A stretch of 64,000 bases of DNA, from assembly GCA_945860915.1 (NCBI GenBank), contig CAMARR010000004.1, positions 1 to 64,000 on the forward strand, written 5' to 3'. The notes beneath the pieces are model-generated. The model saw nothing but the letters and a program-made list of their open reading frames with translations. It searched no databases and was not told the origin of the DNA. This DNA comes from Candidatus Kuenenia stuttgartensis (GTDB lineage Bacteria; Planctomycetota; GCA-002687715; CAIWVZ01). This document shows, one piece after another, positions 7,895-23,800 of the stretch. Every line of letters begins with the position of its first letter. Position 1 is the stretch's first letter. A program made the translations under genes and the position numbers.

Positions 7895-10800
7895 ATGAGG
7901 CTCAAGAAGCTCATTGTTCAAGGCTTCAAGTCGTTTGCAGACCGGACGGAGTTCGTCTTCGATCAGGGCTTAACTGCCGTGGTCGGGCCGAACGGCTGCG
8001 GTAAGTCAAACGTCATGGATGCTGTGAAGTGGATCCTAGGCGAAGGGCGTCCGACTAGCCTTCGTGGCAGGGAGATGACAGATGTCGTCTTCAGCGGAAC
8101 CGAACGTCGCGCCCCAGCCGGAATGGCTGAAGGCACGCTGATCTTCGACAACGCGGACCGCACGCTCGGCATTGATCAAGATGAAGTCTCGGTCACCCGC
8201 CGCCTCTTCCGAACCGGTGAGGGCGAGTACCTCATCAATAAGCAGGGGGTGCGCCTCAAGGACGTTCGCGATCTATTTTTTGGAACCGGTCTGGTCCCTG
8301 GTGGCTACGCCTTCATGGCGCAGGGCAAGATCGATTCAGTCCTAGCCGACAACTCGCTTGAACGCCGCAAGGTATTCGAAGAGGCGGCCGGAATTTCTCG
8401 CTTCCGCGCTAAGAAGCACGAATCCGAACTCAAGTTGCTGAAGGTTGCCGATAACCTCACGCGCCTTCGCGACATCATCGCCGAGATTCAGAAGAATGTT
8501 CGGTCACTGAAGGTGCAGGCGTCCCGCGCGCGTTCGTGGAAGGAAATCCACGATCGCCTGTTGGAGCTCCAGCGCACCCTCGATCTCCATCGTTATCACG
8601 TCACGGTGACCGAACTCCGCGCGTCCGCCGAGCGCTTGGCACAAGCCACGGCTACTCGCGACTCCCTCTTGTCGCAGCGCGACTCGCATCGCGATCAACA
8701 TCGCGCCGTCGAAACCGAAATGGAGGCAGCGGCGAAGGCCCTGTCCGACGCACGGTCCGAGAAGGGCCGTCTGGAAAGCGACCTGCGCGCCGCGCGCGAA
8801 AAAGCCGATTTTCACGCTCGTTTCAAGGACGAACTGGCGCTTCGCATTGCCAAGCGTGGCGATGAAGTAGCGGCGCGCGAGGGCGATCTCGTCAACCTCG
8901 AACGTGAATTGTCTGGGCTCGAGCGCGAGCTTGGCGAAGCCCTGCGTGATCGTGACAGGATTTCTGCAGATGCGCGCGCTCGGGCAGACGAGCGTCGCGC
9001 GGCTGAGGGGCGCGTTGCAGAGCGCGCCCGCGACTTGGCGATGACCAGCGAGGCGACCCGCGAGCGTGAGCGCTCGATCGCAGCATCCGATGCAGAGCTG
9101 TCGACGCTTCGACTTCAGGTGGTCCGCGCGGACGAGGACTTGTCCCGGCTGGACGAGGCGCGTGCTGCGCTCGAATCATCGCGCGCTGGACTTCGCTCAC
9201 AGATTGACGACCGTTCAGGGCTGCGCGGGGCGCGAAGTCAGTCACTTGCGGACCGTCGCCAGTCGCTCGCAGCAGCCGAACTCGATTCGGAGGCGTGTGA
9301 GCAGCAGGTCTCGACCGCCAGCGAGGAACTGCGTCGCTTGGAAGGCGAGCTCTCACGCACAACCTCTCGCGCTGAGGTTCTTGACGCGATGCTCAATCGT
9401 CGCGAAGGACTCGACGAAGGGGCGAAGGCCATTCTTCTTCAGCACACGAAGGACACCTCGTTCCTTCCTGGACTGCGCGGCATCTTGGTCGATCTCTTCG
9501 ACGTAGACCTAAAGCACGCACGCGCGGTGGAATCCGCCCTAGGCGAGGCGGCTCATGCGTTGGTCGTGGACACCGCCGAAGAAGCACTCGCGGGCATTCG
9601 CCATCTGCGCGAAACCCGGCAGGGTGGGGCGCTGTTTCTTGCATTGGACGGATTCAAAGGCCGTCGCGAAGCTGCGGATCTCAACGGCGTCAAGCCGAAA
9701 GATGAATCCTTCCGCGCCATGCTTGCCGCGTTGATCGGCGGAATTTCCGTCGTGGCACCTGATGTATTCGCCGAGCGCGCCCGATCCGGCGATGCCGGTG
9801 CGCTCTTGGTTTCGACCGAAGGTGACGTTCTACGCGCTGGTGGCACCTACTCTTGTCCTCGTGGCAAGGGCAAGTCTGGAATGGTCGTCCACCAGGCGGA
9901 ACTTAAGGAATTACGTCGCGAATCGACTTCGCTGCATGAGAGAGTTGCCGCTGCGCGTCAGGCGCTGCTTGACGCCCGCTCTGCCATGGACGCATCGCGG
10001 ATCCGCGTGAAGGAATGCTCGGGCGCACTCGTCGCGGAGCAAGGTGAGACGAATCGTCTCGATCAAGAGCTCATGCGTTTGGGCCACGAGCTCGAGCGGC
10101 TTCAGGCGGAAGATCGCCGCGAGGCGGAGCGCCGAACTCGCGCCATTCAAACGCGCGAAGCGGCTTCGGAGCGGGTTGACAGCGTTGAGGTGGTCTTGTC
10201 AAAGACGCGTGAGGAACTCGCTCGCCTCGATGACGAACGCAAGGCCAAAGAGTCTTCGCTTCGGGCCGATGAAGGCGAGGCCATGCGCCTCGCAACACGC
10301 CACGAAGAAGTTCGCATTGACGAGGCTCGCCTCGGCGAGCGCGTATCTCAAGCACAGTCCCGTACGCGCAATCTCACTGACGCAATGGAAGCGATGCGGC
10401 AGAGCATTCGTCAGGCGAGGTCTGAGATCGCGACTGACGATGAGTCGCGCGCGCGTTCCGAACGTGTTTCGACTGAAGAGCGTCAGCGTGCCACTACTCT
10501 CGAGACCGCACTTTCAACAGCGGGTGATCGACTCCTGACCGAGGACGATGTGACCGCTCGAATCCGCGAACGCGTGGATGCGATTACGTTGGCTCTCCGC
10601 GGCATCGAGGCCGACCTAGATGTCACTAACGACCGTGTGGCAGGCGAGCGCGGCCGCGAAGCGGAACTCCGCGCCGAAACTACGGCCATGGTCGAAAGGG
10701 CACGCGAGACGCATCAATCCGATCTCCCGGTGCTTCACGCAGCGGGATACGTTGATGAAGACCGCGACTGGGAGGCACTTTCGACGGAAGTGCGAGAGAG

Positions 10801-11524
10801 CCGCGAGCGGCTCGCCCGTCTTGGCAATGTGAATCACGCTGCGCTTGACGAACTCACCGTGGCCGAGGAACGCGAGTCGTTCCACCTCCGCGAGGAGTCA
10901 GATCTTCTGAAGGCTCAGGACCAGTTGGCTGAGGTGCTGAAGGCCATCGAGAAGCAATCGATGGCAATGTTCCTCGACACCTTCAATTCGGTGTCGGAGC
11001 ACTTCAGTCACATGTTCCGCCGCCTTTTCCGGGGTGGCCGGGCCGAAATCAAACTCGAGGACGAGACGCGACCGCTTGAGAGTGGCATCGACATTTACGC
11101 GTGCCCACCGGGCAAGGAAATGCGCGCGATCACGCTCTTGTCGGGTGGAGAGCGCACGATGACGGCAGTCGCGCTGCTGTTCTCAATTCTGCGCGCCAAT
11201 CCCACCCCCTGCGCGCTGCTCGACGAAGTCGACGCGGCACTCGACGAAGACAACACGGAGCGATTTGGCGCGATGTTGGACGAGTTCCTTGAAAAGAGCC
11301 AGTTCATCGTCATCACGCACTCAAAGCGCACGATGGAGAAGGCGTCGACTCTCGTCGGCGTCACCATGCCCGAGCGCGGAGTCAGCCGTCGGGTCACCGT
11401 TCGGCTTGAGCAGGTTGGTGCCGACGGCGAGCTCCGCGACGTTGAAGCGATCAATCGCGAGGCCGGATCGGCGCAGGAGGCCGAGTCCGCCGTTGCAGGG
11501 AAGTCTGCGCAAGCCGAGAGCTGA
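7895..11524 (+). CDS. smc: Chromosome segregation ATPase SMC
   Basis: SMC is the condensin ATPase that organises bacterial chromosomes with ScpA and ScpB. The ATG at 7895 was chosen because the canonical N terminus ([20 protein letters not shown]) begins there and AGGGA precedes it; the frame extends about 42 codons further upstream without family sequence. The 1209 residues show Walker A GPNGCGKS (31-38), the first long coiled coil, a hinge around 510-660 ([14 protein letters not shown]...), the second coiled coil, the ABC signature [14 protein letters not shown] and Walker [14 protein letters not shown] near the C terminus. Its TGA abuts the stop of the convergent Nudix gene with no spacer. 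scpA and scpB are not in this window. Confidence 0.96.
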   Translation: MRLKKLIVQGFKSFADRTEFVFDQGLTAVVGPNGCGKSNVMDAVKWILGEGRPTSLRGREMTDVVFSGTERRAPAGMAEGTLIFDNADRTLGIDQDEVSVTRRLFRTGEGEYLINKQGVRLKDVRDLFFGTGLVPGGYAFMAQGKIDSVLADNSLERRKVFEEAAGISRFRAKKHESELKLLKVADNLTRLRDIIAEIQKNVRSLKVQASRARSWKEIHDRLLELQRTLDLHRYHVTVTELRASAERLAQATATRDSLLSQRDSHRDQHRAVETEMEAAAKALSDARSEKGRLESDLRAAREKADFHARFKDELALRIAKRGDEVAAREGDLVNLERELSGLERELGEALRDRDRISADARARADERRAAEGRVAERARDLAMTSEATRERERSIAASDAELSTLRLQVVRADEDLSRLDEARAALESSRAGLRSQIDDRSGLRGARSQSLADRRQSLAAAELDSEACEQQVSTASEELRRLEGELSRTTSRAEVLDAMLNRREGLDEGAKAILLQHTKDTSFLPGLRGILVDLFDVDLKHARAVESALGEAAHALVVDTAEEALAGIRHLRETRQGGALFLALDGFKGRREAADLNGVKPKDESFRAMLAALIGGISVVAPDVFAERARSGDAGALLVSTEGDVLRAGGTYSCPRGKGKSGMVVHQAELKELRRESTSLHERVAAARQALLDARSAMDASRIRVKECSGALVAEQGETNRLDQELMRLGHELERLQAEDRREAERRTRAIQTREAASERVDSVEVVLSKTREELARLDDERKAKESSLRADEGEAMRLATRHEEVRIDEARLGERVSQAQSRTRNLTDAMEAMRQSIRQARSEIATDDESRARSERVSTEERQRATTLETALSTAGDRLLTEDDVTARIRERVDAITLALRGIEADLDVTNDRVAGERGREAELRAETTAMVERARETHQSDLPVLHAAGYVDEDRDWEALSTEVRESRERLARLGNVNHAALDELTVAEERESFHLREESDLLKAQDQLAEVLKAIEKQSMAMFLDTFNSVSEHFSHMFRRLFRGGRAEIKLEDETRPLESGIDIYACPPGKEMRAITLLSGGERTMTAVALLFSILRANPTPCALLDEVDAALDEDNTERFGAMLDEFLEKSQFIVITHSKRTMEKASTLVGVTMPERGVSRRVTVRLEQVGADGELRDVEAINREAGSAQEAESAVAGKSAQAES

Positions 11525-14951
<3,427 letters not shown>

Positions 14952-14997
14952 GCCTGCATTCTAGGCGTGGATCCGCATCGGCGTGCAACTAACGCGA

Positions 14998-16437
14998 TCA
15001 GGGTGCGGGTGGGATCGGCAGGAGGCGTCTCACCACGGGCATTTCCGGGGCGTGCTCAACGTCCCCGTGGTCTCCGCCTCGGATGGTTGCTGGGACGCGA
15101 AGGGGCTCGTTAGGTGCGAGGCGCTCCATGGGCAGCGAATCCTCGTCGCGCCATGAGACCCCGGCGAATGCTTCAGCGAATTCTTGGGCGGGCGCGTTCT
15201 CATCGCGGAACTGATGATCGAGGCCCGGGTAGGGTGCCGTGGTCAGTTTCGCCCAGATGTCGAGGGCCGCGCGCTGAACCTGACGCATCAGGTTGCGAGT
15301 ATCAAGGCGGGTCAGTTGGCGATCCCGTACGAGCAACTTGCCGTCAACCATGACGTGCTGCACGTGCTGTGAGCCGACGCCGTGGATGATGTGCCCTGCA
15401 AGTGTTTTTTCGTTGAACGGCGTGCTTGGGCGGTAGTCGAGGACCACAAGGTCTGCCGCGGCCCCGGGGGTAAATGACCCGAGCTCTACGCCAAATACCG
15501 ACGATGCCCACGATTGGGCACGGCCGAGCGCTTCGATGGCCTGTTCCTGCGTGCCGCCATGCCCGTGAACTAGCGCGGTTCGGACGGCCTCGAGGACGTC
15601 GGGACGACCTGCGCCGGTTCCGATCAGTGAGTGTTCGAAAGCACCTGCTCCCGATGCGCCCGGTAAGGCGACGAGGTGGGCACCGACCGCCGTGAGTGCG
15701 GCCGCAAGATCGGTCGGAACCGGACCGTCGCATGCCACGAGTGAGCCTGACTTAAGTAGTCCAGCTCCGAGCAGCCGCGTGATACCGGCTCCGTCGCGCA
15801 CGCGTACGTGCACCGGAGTGTCGTACCGACTTCCAATTTCCGCGATGGCAGCGAGCGTGGCATCGGTCGCCGTGTCGACGGGACCCGCGCCCGCGAAGTA
15901 TCGGAAACGGAAACCTCCGCCCCAAGCGGCACCGTCGCGGGTCTCGGCAAGCGCAGTCGCTACGCCGGTCGGCCCGCCAAGGTCGTTCGTTCCATAGGCC
16001 GCAGTACCGCGGAGTCCGACTGAGAGGAACACGTCACGATGACGCGCCAAAGATCCCGTCACGCAAGAGGGGGTGTGGTGCCACGCAGCCGAGGTGGTGA
16101 CGCCACATCGAAGCGAATCAACGCAGTGGGCGAAAAGAGCGCAAAGGAGCGTCTCATCGGAATGGGCGTGGTCGATGTCGGGAGCAGATCCGAGGTGGTC
16201 CGCGGGGCGAGCGGGAATGGTCGCACCGAAAGACTCGGCCGGGCGCACGTGGGCGTCGACCAAGCCGGGGATGATGACCCGACCACGGACGTCAATGATC
16301 TCCGTGTCAGGAGTGGGAGGAAGGCGCCACCCCTTGCGGACGATGCGCCCGTCGGCGACGAGGACATCGGCGTGTTCGACCGTGGGAGGCGCGAAAGTCA
16401 CGAGCGTTGCGCCCTTGAAGAGGATCCGTGGAGCCAT
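14998..16437 (-). CDS. SsnA-like amidohydrolase-fold protein lacking metal ligands
   Basis: The 479-residue protein has the amidohydrolase layout: an N-terminal beta domain (ILFKGATLVTF, VLVADGRIV), the entry RVIIPGLVDAH (54-63) and the C-terminal segment ADLVVLDYRPSTP. The DYxPxTP stretch and the following VMVDGKLLVRDRQL are closest to SsnA-type aminohydrolases. The first metal motif HxH is H63-V-R65. The strand-5 segment reads PVHVRVRDG (208-216), the strand-6 His is replaced in SLVACDGPV (232-240), and the final Asp is missing from LIGTGAG (271-277). It therefore looks like a metal-free pseudoenzyme or a strongly altered hydrolase. The last 60 residues are Pro/Arg-rich. It is divergent from aroA. 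Confidence 0.7.
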   Translation of the reverse strand: MAPRILFKGATLVTFAPPTVEHADVLVADGRIVRKGWRLPPTPDTEIIDVRGRVIIPGLVDAHVRPAESFGATIPARPADHLGSAPDIDHAHSDETLLCALFAHCVDSLRCGVTTSAAWHHTPSCVTGSLARHRDVFLSVGLRGTAAYGTNDLGGPTGVATALAETRDGAAWGGGFRFRYFAGAGPVDTATDATLAAIAEIGSRYDTPVHVRVRDGAGITRLLGAGLLKSGSLVACDGPVPTDLAAALTAVGAHLVALPGASGAGAFEHSLIGTGAGRPDVLEAVRTALVHGHGGTQEQAIEALGRAQSWASSVFGVELGSFTPGAAADLVVLDYRPSTPFNEKTLAGHIIHGVGSQHVQHVMVDGKLLVRDRQLTRLDTRNLMRQVQRAALDIWAKLTTAPYPGLDHQFRDENAPAQEFAEAFAGVSWRDEDSLPMERLAPNEPLRVPATIRGGDHGDVEHAPEMPVVRRLLPIPPAP

Positions 16438-16510
16438 GGGTGGATCGTAGCAGGGGTCCCGGGAATTGCCCGAAACGGACGCAAACTGTCCGGCTAGGTA
16501 CGCTCAGGCC

Positions 16511-17809
16511 ATGGATGTGGTGGCTGGAGTGCCGCGCCCCGCAGGCTCGTGGCAGGTGCGTGCGCCTCTTTCAAAAAGCGAAGCCCTTCGGGCTTTGACG
16601 ATTCTCGCTCGCACGGGAGGCATGTTGGGCCATGACGGCCTGCTTCCTGACGACGTGCAGGGGTTTATTCACGCCCTAAGAGCCCTCGGCGCAACGGTCG
16701 GCATGGCAGACGGCACCGTTTTCGTGCATTCGCCCGTCGACCTTTTGGCGACTGCGCCCGTCACCGTGCACCTGGCCGATGGCGCTGCCCCCGCTCGGTT
16801 TCTGCTGGCCCTCGCGGCGACACTCTCTCGCGACGTCACCGTGGTCGGCGGCCCGTCGCTTTCACGTCGACCGACATTTCCTTTGCTCGCAACGCTCGGC
16901 TCGCTCGGAGCGCGGGTCTCCGGCGGCCCTGGGTTGCCCGCGACGGTGGGTGGTCCGGCACAAGGCGGTCATTGCACGGATGCCGGCGGCACAATCTCGA
17001 GCCAGTTCCTATCGGCTCTTCTACTGGTCGCAGCGTGGTTCGAAAAAGGCATCAAGATCCCCGCCGAAGCTCGCGGAGTGTCGGATGGGTATATCGAGCT
17101 CACACTCGCGACGCTGAGGCACGCCGGCATCGATGTCAACATAGTTGGACGTGACATCGTCGTTCCCGCTGGGGCGCCAGTCGGTCCGCTTATGTTCCAC
17201 GTAGGCGGTGACTGGTCGGGAGCCGCGCCGCTCTTGGCTTCCGCGGCATTCATCGATGAGCCGGTCACGGTGATGGGGCTTGACCCGCGGTCGGCGCAAC
17301 CAGATGTTGCGATCGCCGGGCATTTGCAAACGTTGGGGCTGCAGGTCACGGTCTCTCCCGACGGCGTGACCGCTTCCGGACGGGTCACAGCCGGCGGGAC
17401 GTTCGACGTCGAGCACACGCCTGACCTCGCGCCGATCCTCGCGGCTCTTGGAGATCTTGCTCCGCACCCCATCCGAATTCAGAACGCGCCGCATCTTCGT
17501 CACAAGGAATCTGACCGAATCGTGGATTTGGCTTCCATGTTGGAGTCTGCGGGTCTGAATGTGGTTGCCCACGCTGATGGCATGGTGGTGCGGGGAGCCT
17601 TCCCGGGCGACCGCGATCTGCGGGACGGCACCGGGATCGTGCTCGAGACCCGAAGCGATCATCGTTTGGCCTTCGCCGCCGCACTCCTAGGGCTCCGGCG
17701 TCCCGGGCTTGTGATTGCAGGCGCGGAATGCGTGGCCAAGTCCTTTCCGAGTTTCTTCGACACCTGCCCCGGCACTTGGCTCGAACGTCCCGAACGTACC
17801 ACCCGTTGA
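16511..17809 (+). CDS. aroA: 3-phosphoshikimate 1-carboxyvinyltransferase (EPSP synthase)
   Basis: AroA transfers enolpyruvyl from PEP to shikimate-3-phosphate, the sixth step of chorismate synthesis. ATG 16511 starts the first barrel strand directly, and the frame upstream to 16466 is intergenic. The 432 residues show PLSKSEALRAL (substrate Lys and Ser), GGTISSQFLSALLL, GDWSGAAPLLASAAF, LRHKESDRI and RSDHRLAFAAALLGL. The PEP-binding loop reads DGAAPAR where GNxGTxxR is usual, so the glycine next to PEP in E. coli-type enzymes seems to be Ala. A possible -10 box (TAGGTA) lies only 10-15 nt upstream of the ATG. AroB is encoded 43 kb away at 60630. Confidence 0.92.
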   Translation: MDVVAGVPRPAGSWQVRAPLSKSEALRALTILARTGGMLGHDGLLPDDVQGFIHALRALGATVGMADGTVFVHSPVDLLATAPVTVHLADGAAPARFLLALAATLSRDVTVVGGPSLSRRPTFPLLATLGSLGARVSGGPGLPATVGGPAQGGHCTDAGGTISSQFLSALLLVAAWFEKGIKIPAEARGVSDGYIELTLATLRHAGIDVNIVGRDIVVPAGAPVGPLMFHVGGDWSGAAPLLASAAFIDEPVTVMGLDPRSAQPDVAIAGHLQTLGLQVTVSPDGVTASGRVTAGGTFDVEHTPDLAPILAALGDLAPHPIRIQNAPHLRHKESDRIVDLASMLESAGLNVVAHADGMVVRGAFPGDRDLRDGTGIVLETRSDHRLAFAAALLGLRRPGLVIAGAECVAKSFPSFFDTCPGTWLERPERTTR

Positions 17810-17841
17810 ACTTTTCGCCCCACGGCGCGTCCATGATGCCG

Positions 17842-17847
17842 TAACCT
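17842..17847 (+). promoter_or_regulatory. Possible -10 box (TAACCT) before the alpha-2-macroglobulin-like gene
   Basis: The hexamer lies 21 nt upstream of the ATG, within the recurrent TA-x-x-x-T context seen before other genes here. A similar TAACCT lies before the DinB-like gene (31822-31827). No well-spaced -35 was found. Confidence 0.3.
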
Positions 17848-17868
17848 AGTTCTCGTTAGGGGATCCGT

Positions 17869-20800
17869 ATGCACGCATCGAATGCAACCCGCGTCCTAGT
17901 ACTGGCTTTGGGCCTTGTTTTCACGGGCATTGCTGTCGCTACGTTTCAGGGAGACGACGATCCGCGCGTGGTCCTAGAGAAGGCACGCGACATGCTCGCC
18001 TCAGGGAAGGGTGCGGACGCTGCGAAGCTCCTGGACGGCATTCAGGGCGACGCAAAAACGGACGCCTTCGTACGGGAAGCGCGCGCTACGCAGGTTCGCG
18101 CGCTCGTCGTTGCGAGCGACTTCGAGCGAGCCATCGAGTCCGGTCTAGCTCTGCTCCGTGATATCTCGCCGACTGATCCGTGGCGTGGCCGTGTCGACGC
18201 AGAAATCGCTCGGGCGTACGAGGGCAAGGGTGATGTCGGATCGGCGCTCCTTCGTGAGTCAGCCACCGCCGAGTGGGCAATCTCCGAAGACAATCTTGCG
18301 AGGATTGCATCAACTTATGTAAAGCTGGCCGACCGATACGCTGTCGCGAAGGCCGATCCCAGTGGCCTTCGACCTCCGACCCCGCCGAATTACGAGCTAG
18401 GGGCCGAATGTCTCGCGCACGCAATTGGAGTCCTCGCAAACAAGCCGCAGGTTGTCGACCTTAAGTTGCGTCGCGCAGAGATGCGGCTTCAAGCGGGTTC
18501 GCAGAACGCCGTACCTTTTGATTCTGTCGCCTCGGAACTTTCCGAAGCGATCGAGCTGATGAATAAGGCGAAGGAAGAGTCCGGTCGCCTTGGGAGAGGC
18601 TACTTCTTGCTTGCCCGTGCAAGGCTCGGCTTGCGGATGTTCGCCGAGGCCAAGGCCTCGATCGCAGCGTTTCGCGCGATGAAGGGTGCGGAGGACTCAC
18701 CGCTCTGGCCCGAGGCATCAAAGTTGCTCGGAGAGACGTGGGTCCAATCTGGAGAGGCGGGATCTCTCGCGAGAGGTTTGGAGGTTTGGGCTGCCGAGCT
18801 CAAGCGCACGCCGGATGCCCCCATTGCGTTTGAACTCCGTCGCGCCATGGCAACTGCATGTGTTTCAGTCGGCGCATTCGATCGCGCCCTTCCGCTGCTC
18901 GACGATGTCGCGCAGGCACCGAAGGCGCCGGCATTGGATGTCGCATGGGCGTTGCGTCAAAAGACGATCGCCCTTGGCCGTCTCGAGCGATTCGACGATG
19001 CGCGAACTGCGTGTCGTGCATTTCTAGCCCAATATCCGTCAGACTCCCGTGTCCCCGAGGTCCAGCGCGAACTCGCGGATTTGCTGGTTTATAAGGCCAT
19101 CGCCGCTGAGAAGGCGAAGCGACTCGACGATGCCGTCGCATCCTTGCGCTCTTTCATCGAGGAGTACCCGCTCGACAGCCGTGCCCCGGACGTGTCGCTT
19201 GAGGTCGTCCGAATCTTGCGTGCGGCGAAGTCGTTCGACGCTGCACGAAATGCTGCGCGCGAGGCGCGTGATCGATGGCTGCAGGACAATCAAGAAGTCG
19301 CAGCCCGCGCGGGCTTTGCGCAAGGCGTCATCGAGGAAGAGGATCGCAAGGATCTAGAGGGCGCTGTTAGCGCATTTCGATTTGTGGCGGAGAAGCTTGG
19401 AAACACAAGCTCTGCGAATCTCGCGCGCGTTCGATTGGCCAATCTCGAGGCTATCGACCTCGGACTCGAGGTGCGTCGCGCCTATGCACCAGGCGAGCCG
19501 GTTGTCGTCAATCTGCGGACTCGCAATGTCAAGGACGTGACATTCAGGGTCTACCGACTTGACGCGAAGGCCTATTTCGATCGCAAGGGCACATTGAATG
19601 GAACCAACGACATTGACGTGGCCTTGGTGAAGTCAGACAAGACCATCGCTCAACCGATCAAGGACTATGTCAGGTATCGCTTAGATCGCAGCGACATTAC
19701 GATTCCCGATGCCGCCGAGGGCGCGTGGATTGTGAGCGCCGAAGCCGAGCAGCGCCGTGCGCTCGTCACAGTTCTCGTCACGCGGGTGCGCGTTGTGGTC
19801 AAGCAGGGGACCTCCGGGATCTTCGCGTGGGCGACCGACGCGAAGTCGGGGGACCCTCTTGCTGATGTAAACATCATTGCCCGCAACGGCGATTTCCGCG
19901 TCGAAGGTAAGACAACCGTGGACGGCACCGTGCGTTTGTCGGTTCCCGCCGGGAAGGGGCCATGTGAGGTGGTCGCTGTGAGCGGCAATTCGGTTACGCC
20001 GGGATTCGGCGTGCCGGCTGCTGCGTCGGGGCAAGAAGGATTGACGCCGCGACTGCATTGGGTCCTCGATCGCCCGGTCCTGCGCCCTGGCGATGCCCTG
20101 CGCTACGTCGCGTTCCTCCGGGAAGTCAAAGATGGGAACCACGTCTCAAGCGAAGGCACGGAAGTCACGATGACTTGGCTCGATCCGAAGGGACGAATGT
20201 TCTCGTCGGAACAGGTAAAAACCGCCGCGTTCGGCCGACTCGAAGGCGAGGTGCGTACTCCCGAGGCCGGAATGCCGGGAAACTGGACTCTAAGGGCCGC
20301 ATTCGGGTCATTCACATTCAACCAGGATGTGACGGTGAAGGTCTTCACTACGCCCGAGTACAAGGTCGATGTGTCAACTCAAAAGCGAACCGTAAATCCG
20401 GGCGACGAGGTGACAGCATCCATCAAGGTGGAGTCGTGGTCGGGAGGCGTTGTTCCAGGGGCACGATTTGACTATAGTGTGACAGCCGTTCCGGCGGCGT
20501 TTGATGATGCGCGCTACCGGGATTCGTCGTGGTGGTATCGCGCGACTGAGAAGACTCCGCGCGCCACTCCATCGGGTAAGAACATCGCTAATGGCAGCGG
20601 CACTTGCGACGAGCAGGGGCAGGCCTCGATTTCATTCAAGGTTGAGAACATCGGGAATCCGACGCGTTATCTCGTGCGTGCCATGGTTCTTGACTCGGCA
20701 CAGGGGTTCATCTCAGGCTCGCAGAGCCTAGTCGCGTCCTTTACACCCGGACATGTGGTGGTCATTCCTGATCGCCGAGCTTATCGCTCCGGCGACCGAC

Positions 20801-23800
20801 TTTCGGCGCGAGTCGTAGCTGTCGACTGGATGTCGGGGCCGCTTGCGCTCTCTGGCGATGCCGAACTGATTGCAATCCGCACCGAGGGTGCAAAGCGTGT
20901 CGAAGAAGTGCTCTCGCGGCTAAGCCTCAACCTGGGCTCGACAGGTGAGGCCGAAGCTCGCCTTGAACTCCCGAAGGCCGCATCGTGTGTCCTGCGATTT
21001 ACAGGAACTGACGCGAAGGGGATGAAGGTCGTGGGCGAATTTCCAGTCGAGGTGACAGGAGAGCGACCTGATCTGGCGAAGGAAGCGCGACTTCTTTTTG
21101 AGCGCGAGGCGTGGGGTGCCGGAGTTTCAGCGCGGGCATTTATTGATGCGCCCGCTGCCAACGGCAAGGCGCTCGTGACCTTCGAGGGTGAGGGTGTTCT
21201 CGAGCACCGTTTGATCGATATCACATCGCGAAACATGTCATTCGAGCACGTCCTCGGCGAGCATCTTGCGCCGAACGTGACCGCTACTCTGTCGCTCTGG
21301 CACGACCACAAACTGTTGACATCAGAAGACGCCATCATCGTGTTGCGCAAACTCGATGTTGTCGTGACTCCTTCGGCTAAAGTTCTCGAACCCGGAGCTT
21401 CAGTGACCCTTGATGTCGTCGTCAAGGACCAGACAGGCAAGCCCGCATCGGCGGCGGTGGTCATTGCCATGACTGACGCGGCCCTCGACTCGTTGAGTGA
21501 CACTGCTGTTCAGGACGTTCGATTCACATTGAATCGCGATCGTCGCCCGCATTTGGTGCGCACTGGCGCGTCGTCGACTTTTCGCCAGGAAGTGTCGGCC
21601 ACCGCACTCGATGCGGACCTCCTTTCGGTGACCAAAGTCAATACGGGGCTAGAAGCCTATCGACGACTCAAGTTAGAGGCGGGCGCGCCGGTTGGCGCGG
21701 TGATCGGCGGGCGGTTCGGTGGGTTCGATGGCGGTGAAAAGGAGCTCAATGAGGCTGCCAAGAGCGACGCGCTTGCCGAGAACGGGCGACCCGCGCTTAC
21801 GCCGGCCGAAAAGTCAGGTTCCGCAGATCGGGACAACGCGTTGGGCAAACTCAAGGCACCTGGATCTCCGCCTGGTGGGGCCTTTGGGTTTAGTGGCACG
21901 GGCGGTGGCGGAGTCTTAGGCGGGGGTCCAGCACCCAAGGGCCAGACGGGTGGCACTCGCATGGGACGTCGTTCTGCACAGGCAGAGCGGAAACCGCGGG
22001 GAGATGTCGCGCTTGGCATGGACTTAAAGAAGGACTCGAAATCGGGGGAGTCCGACGAGCAGGAGGACATGCCCGCACTTCGTGAATTGAAGGACGGATG
22101 GGGAGAGAATTCCGACAAGCGCGAGCAGCTAGAAAGGCAAATCCTTGACCTCCATACCATCGGAGGACTCCCGGCCGCCAATCCGGTTGAAGTGAACATC
22201 CGCTCCAACTTCGCTGACGTTGCCGCGTGGGCGCCGTCGCTTGTGACGGATGCCGATGGCCGCGCGCAGATGACGGTGAAGTTGCCGGACAATTTGACGA
22301 CTTGGTCTGCCTCGGCAACTGCAATCAATGCAGCGGTATCAGGCGGAACCGGCGATGCCTCGATCCGAGCTACACGAAGCGTGACGCTGCGGGTGCCACT
22401 CCCGATCGCGTTCAATCATAAGGACGAGATTCGCACATCGGCGGTAGTCCGCAACACAACGGGTTCCGAGTTGACGTTGAATCTCGACGCGAAGTCTGAC
22501 GATCCGATGGTTGCAACGCTGTCGGGAGCAACTACAGGGTCCATGAAACTCGCGGCGGGCGCGTCCGGCGAATGGCCCTTGATGCTGACGGGCAAGCGGC
22601 CTGGCAGCGCCCGATTGGTCACATCTGCGAAGTCAGAAACAGGCGGAGATGCCTTGCAGGTGAGCCGCCCGGTGCGCGCGTTCGGCGCACCATGGGACGG
22701 AAGCCAGAGGCTTTCCGTGACCGATGACGCCATGTTTGACCTCACGATTCCAGAGCTTGTCGACGGGTCCCTCAGTGCCTCTGTGTTGATTCAAGCCGAT
22801 CTGGCTACAGACTTGCTTGAGGGCTTGAGTTTCCTCATGGACGCTCGTGGTGGAGGCCTCGAAACGTCAACTAATCGTGTCATCGCCTCATTGGCATTGC
22901 ACCGGGCATTGACAGCCGCTGGCCGCCCAAGTCGTGTAGTCGGTGATCGGGTCGAGAGCGCAGCGCGCGCACTTGTCGGTGAAATCCGAGCCATGATGGC
23001 TGATAACGGGATGATCGTCGATTCGAGTGGCGTCGCGTCGCCGACGTTGACGGGGCTAGCGGGAGAAGCCCTTGCGCGACTTAGAGAAATGGGAATCCAG
23101 ATTCCTGCAGACACAACTCGGATCATGATTGCCGGATGCGATGCCGGCCTTGCTCGTGGGGGCGTCACCGTCGACGATCGAGCATGGCTGTTGCTCGCGC
23201 TCGGAATGCTCGGAGCCGACCGGCCTGCGCCCATGAATGCACTTTTGAGAGATCGTGACGCTCTCGCGCCGGTTTCGCTTGCACGCAGCGTGCTGGCTGC
23301 CGCTGGCATGAACAAGGAGGTTGCGGTGGCCGGATTTATGGCGACGCTGCGATCGCGTCGTCGTTCGGGAGACGGTTTACCATTCGATAAGACTGCACAA
23401 GCCTGGTTCAACTCTGACCAGGAGGCCACAGCCATGGCCATCCTTGCATTCCGCCGCGGCGGCGCCCGCGAGGACGAGATTGCGGCTATGGTCAAGGCAC
23501 TGCGCAAGTCGCTCGCGCTTCGCGGATGCGTCCACACGCGTGCGGCAGCCTCCTCTGTCATCGCTCTCGCAGAAGAGGCAGCGACGTCGGCAGTGGTTGA
23601 GGGCGAAGCCAACATCACTCTCGACGGTGCGCAGGTCGGCCAGCCCGTCCGGATCTCAGGCGCCAGTCCCTATGCCAGCATCGCGTTGCCTGTGGCCGGA
23701 TTGACGAAGGGGCCACATAAGGTTCGCGTCCGCCGCACAGGTGCAGGGGAAGTCACCGTGCGTGTTCGCGCGACAGGCGTCACGGCGGCCGATCAGGTAG

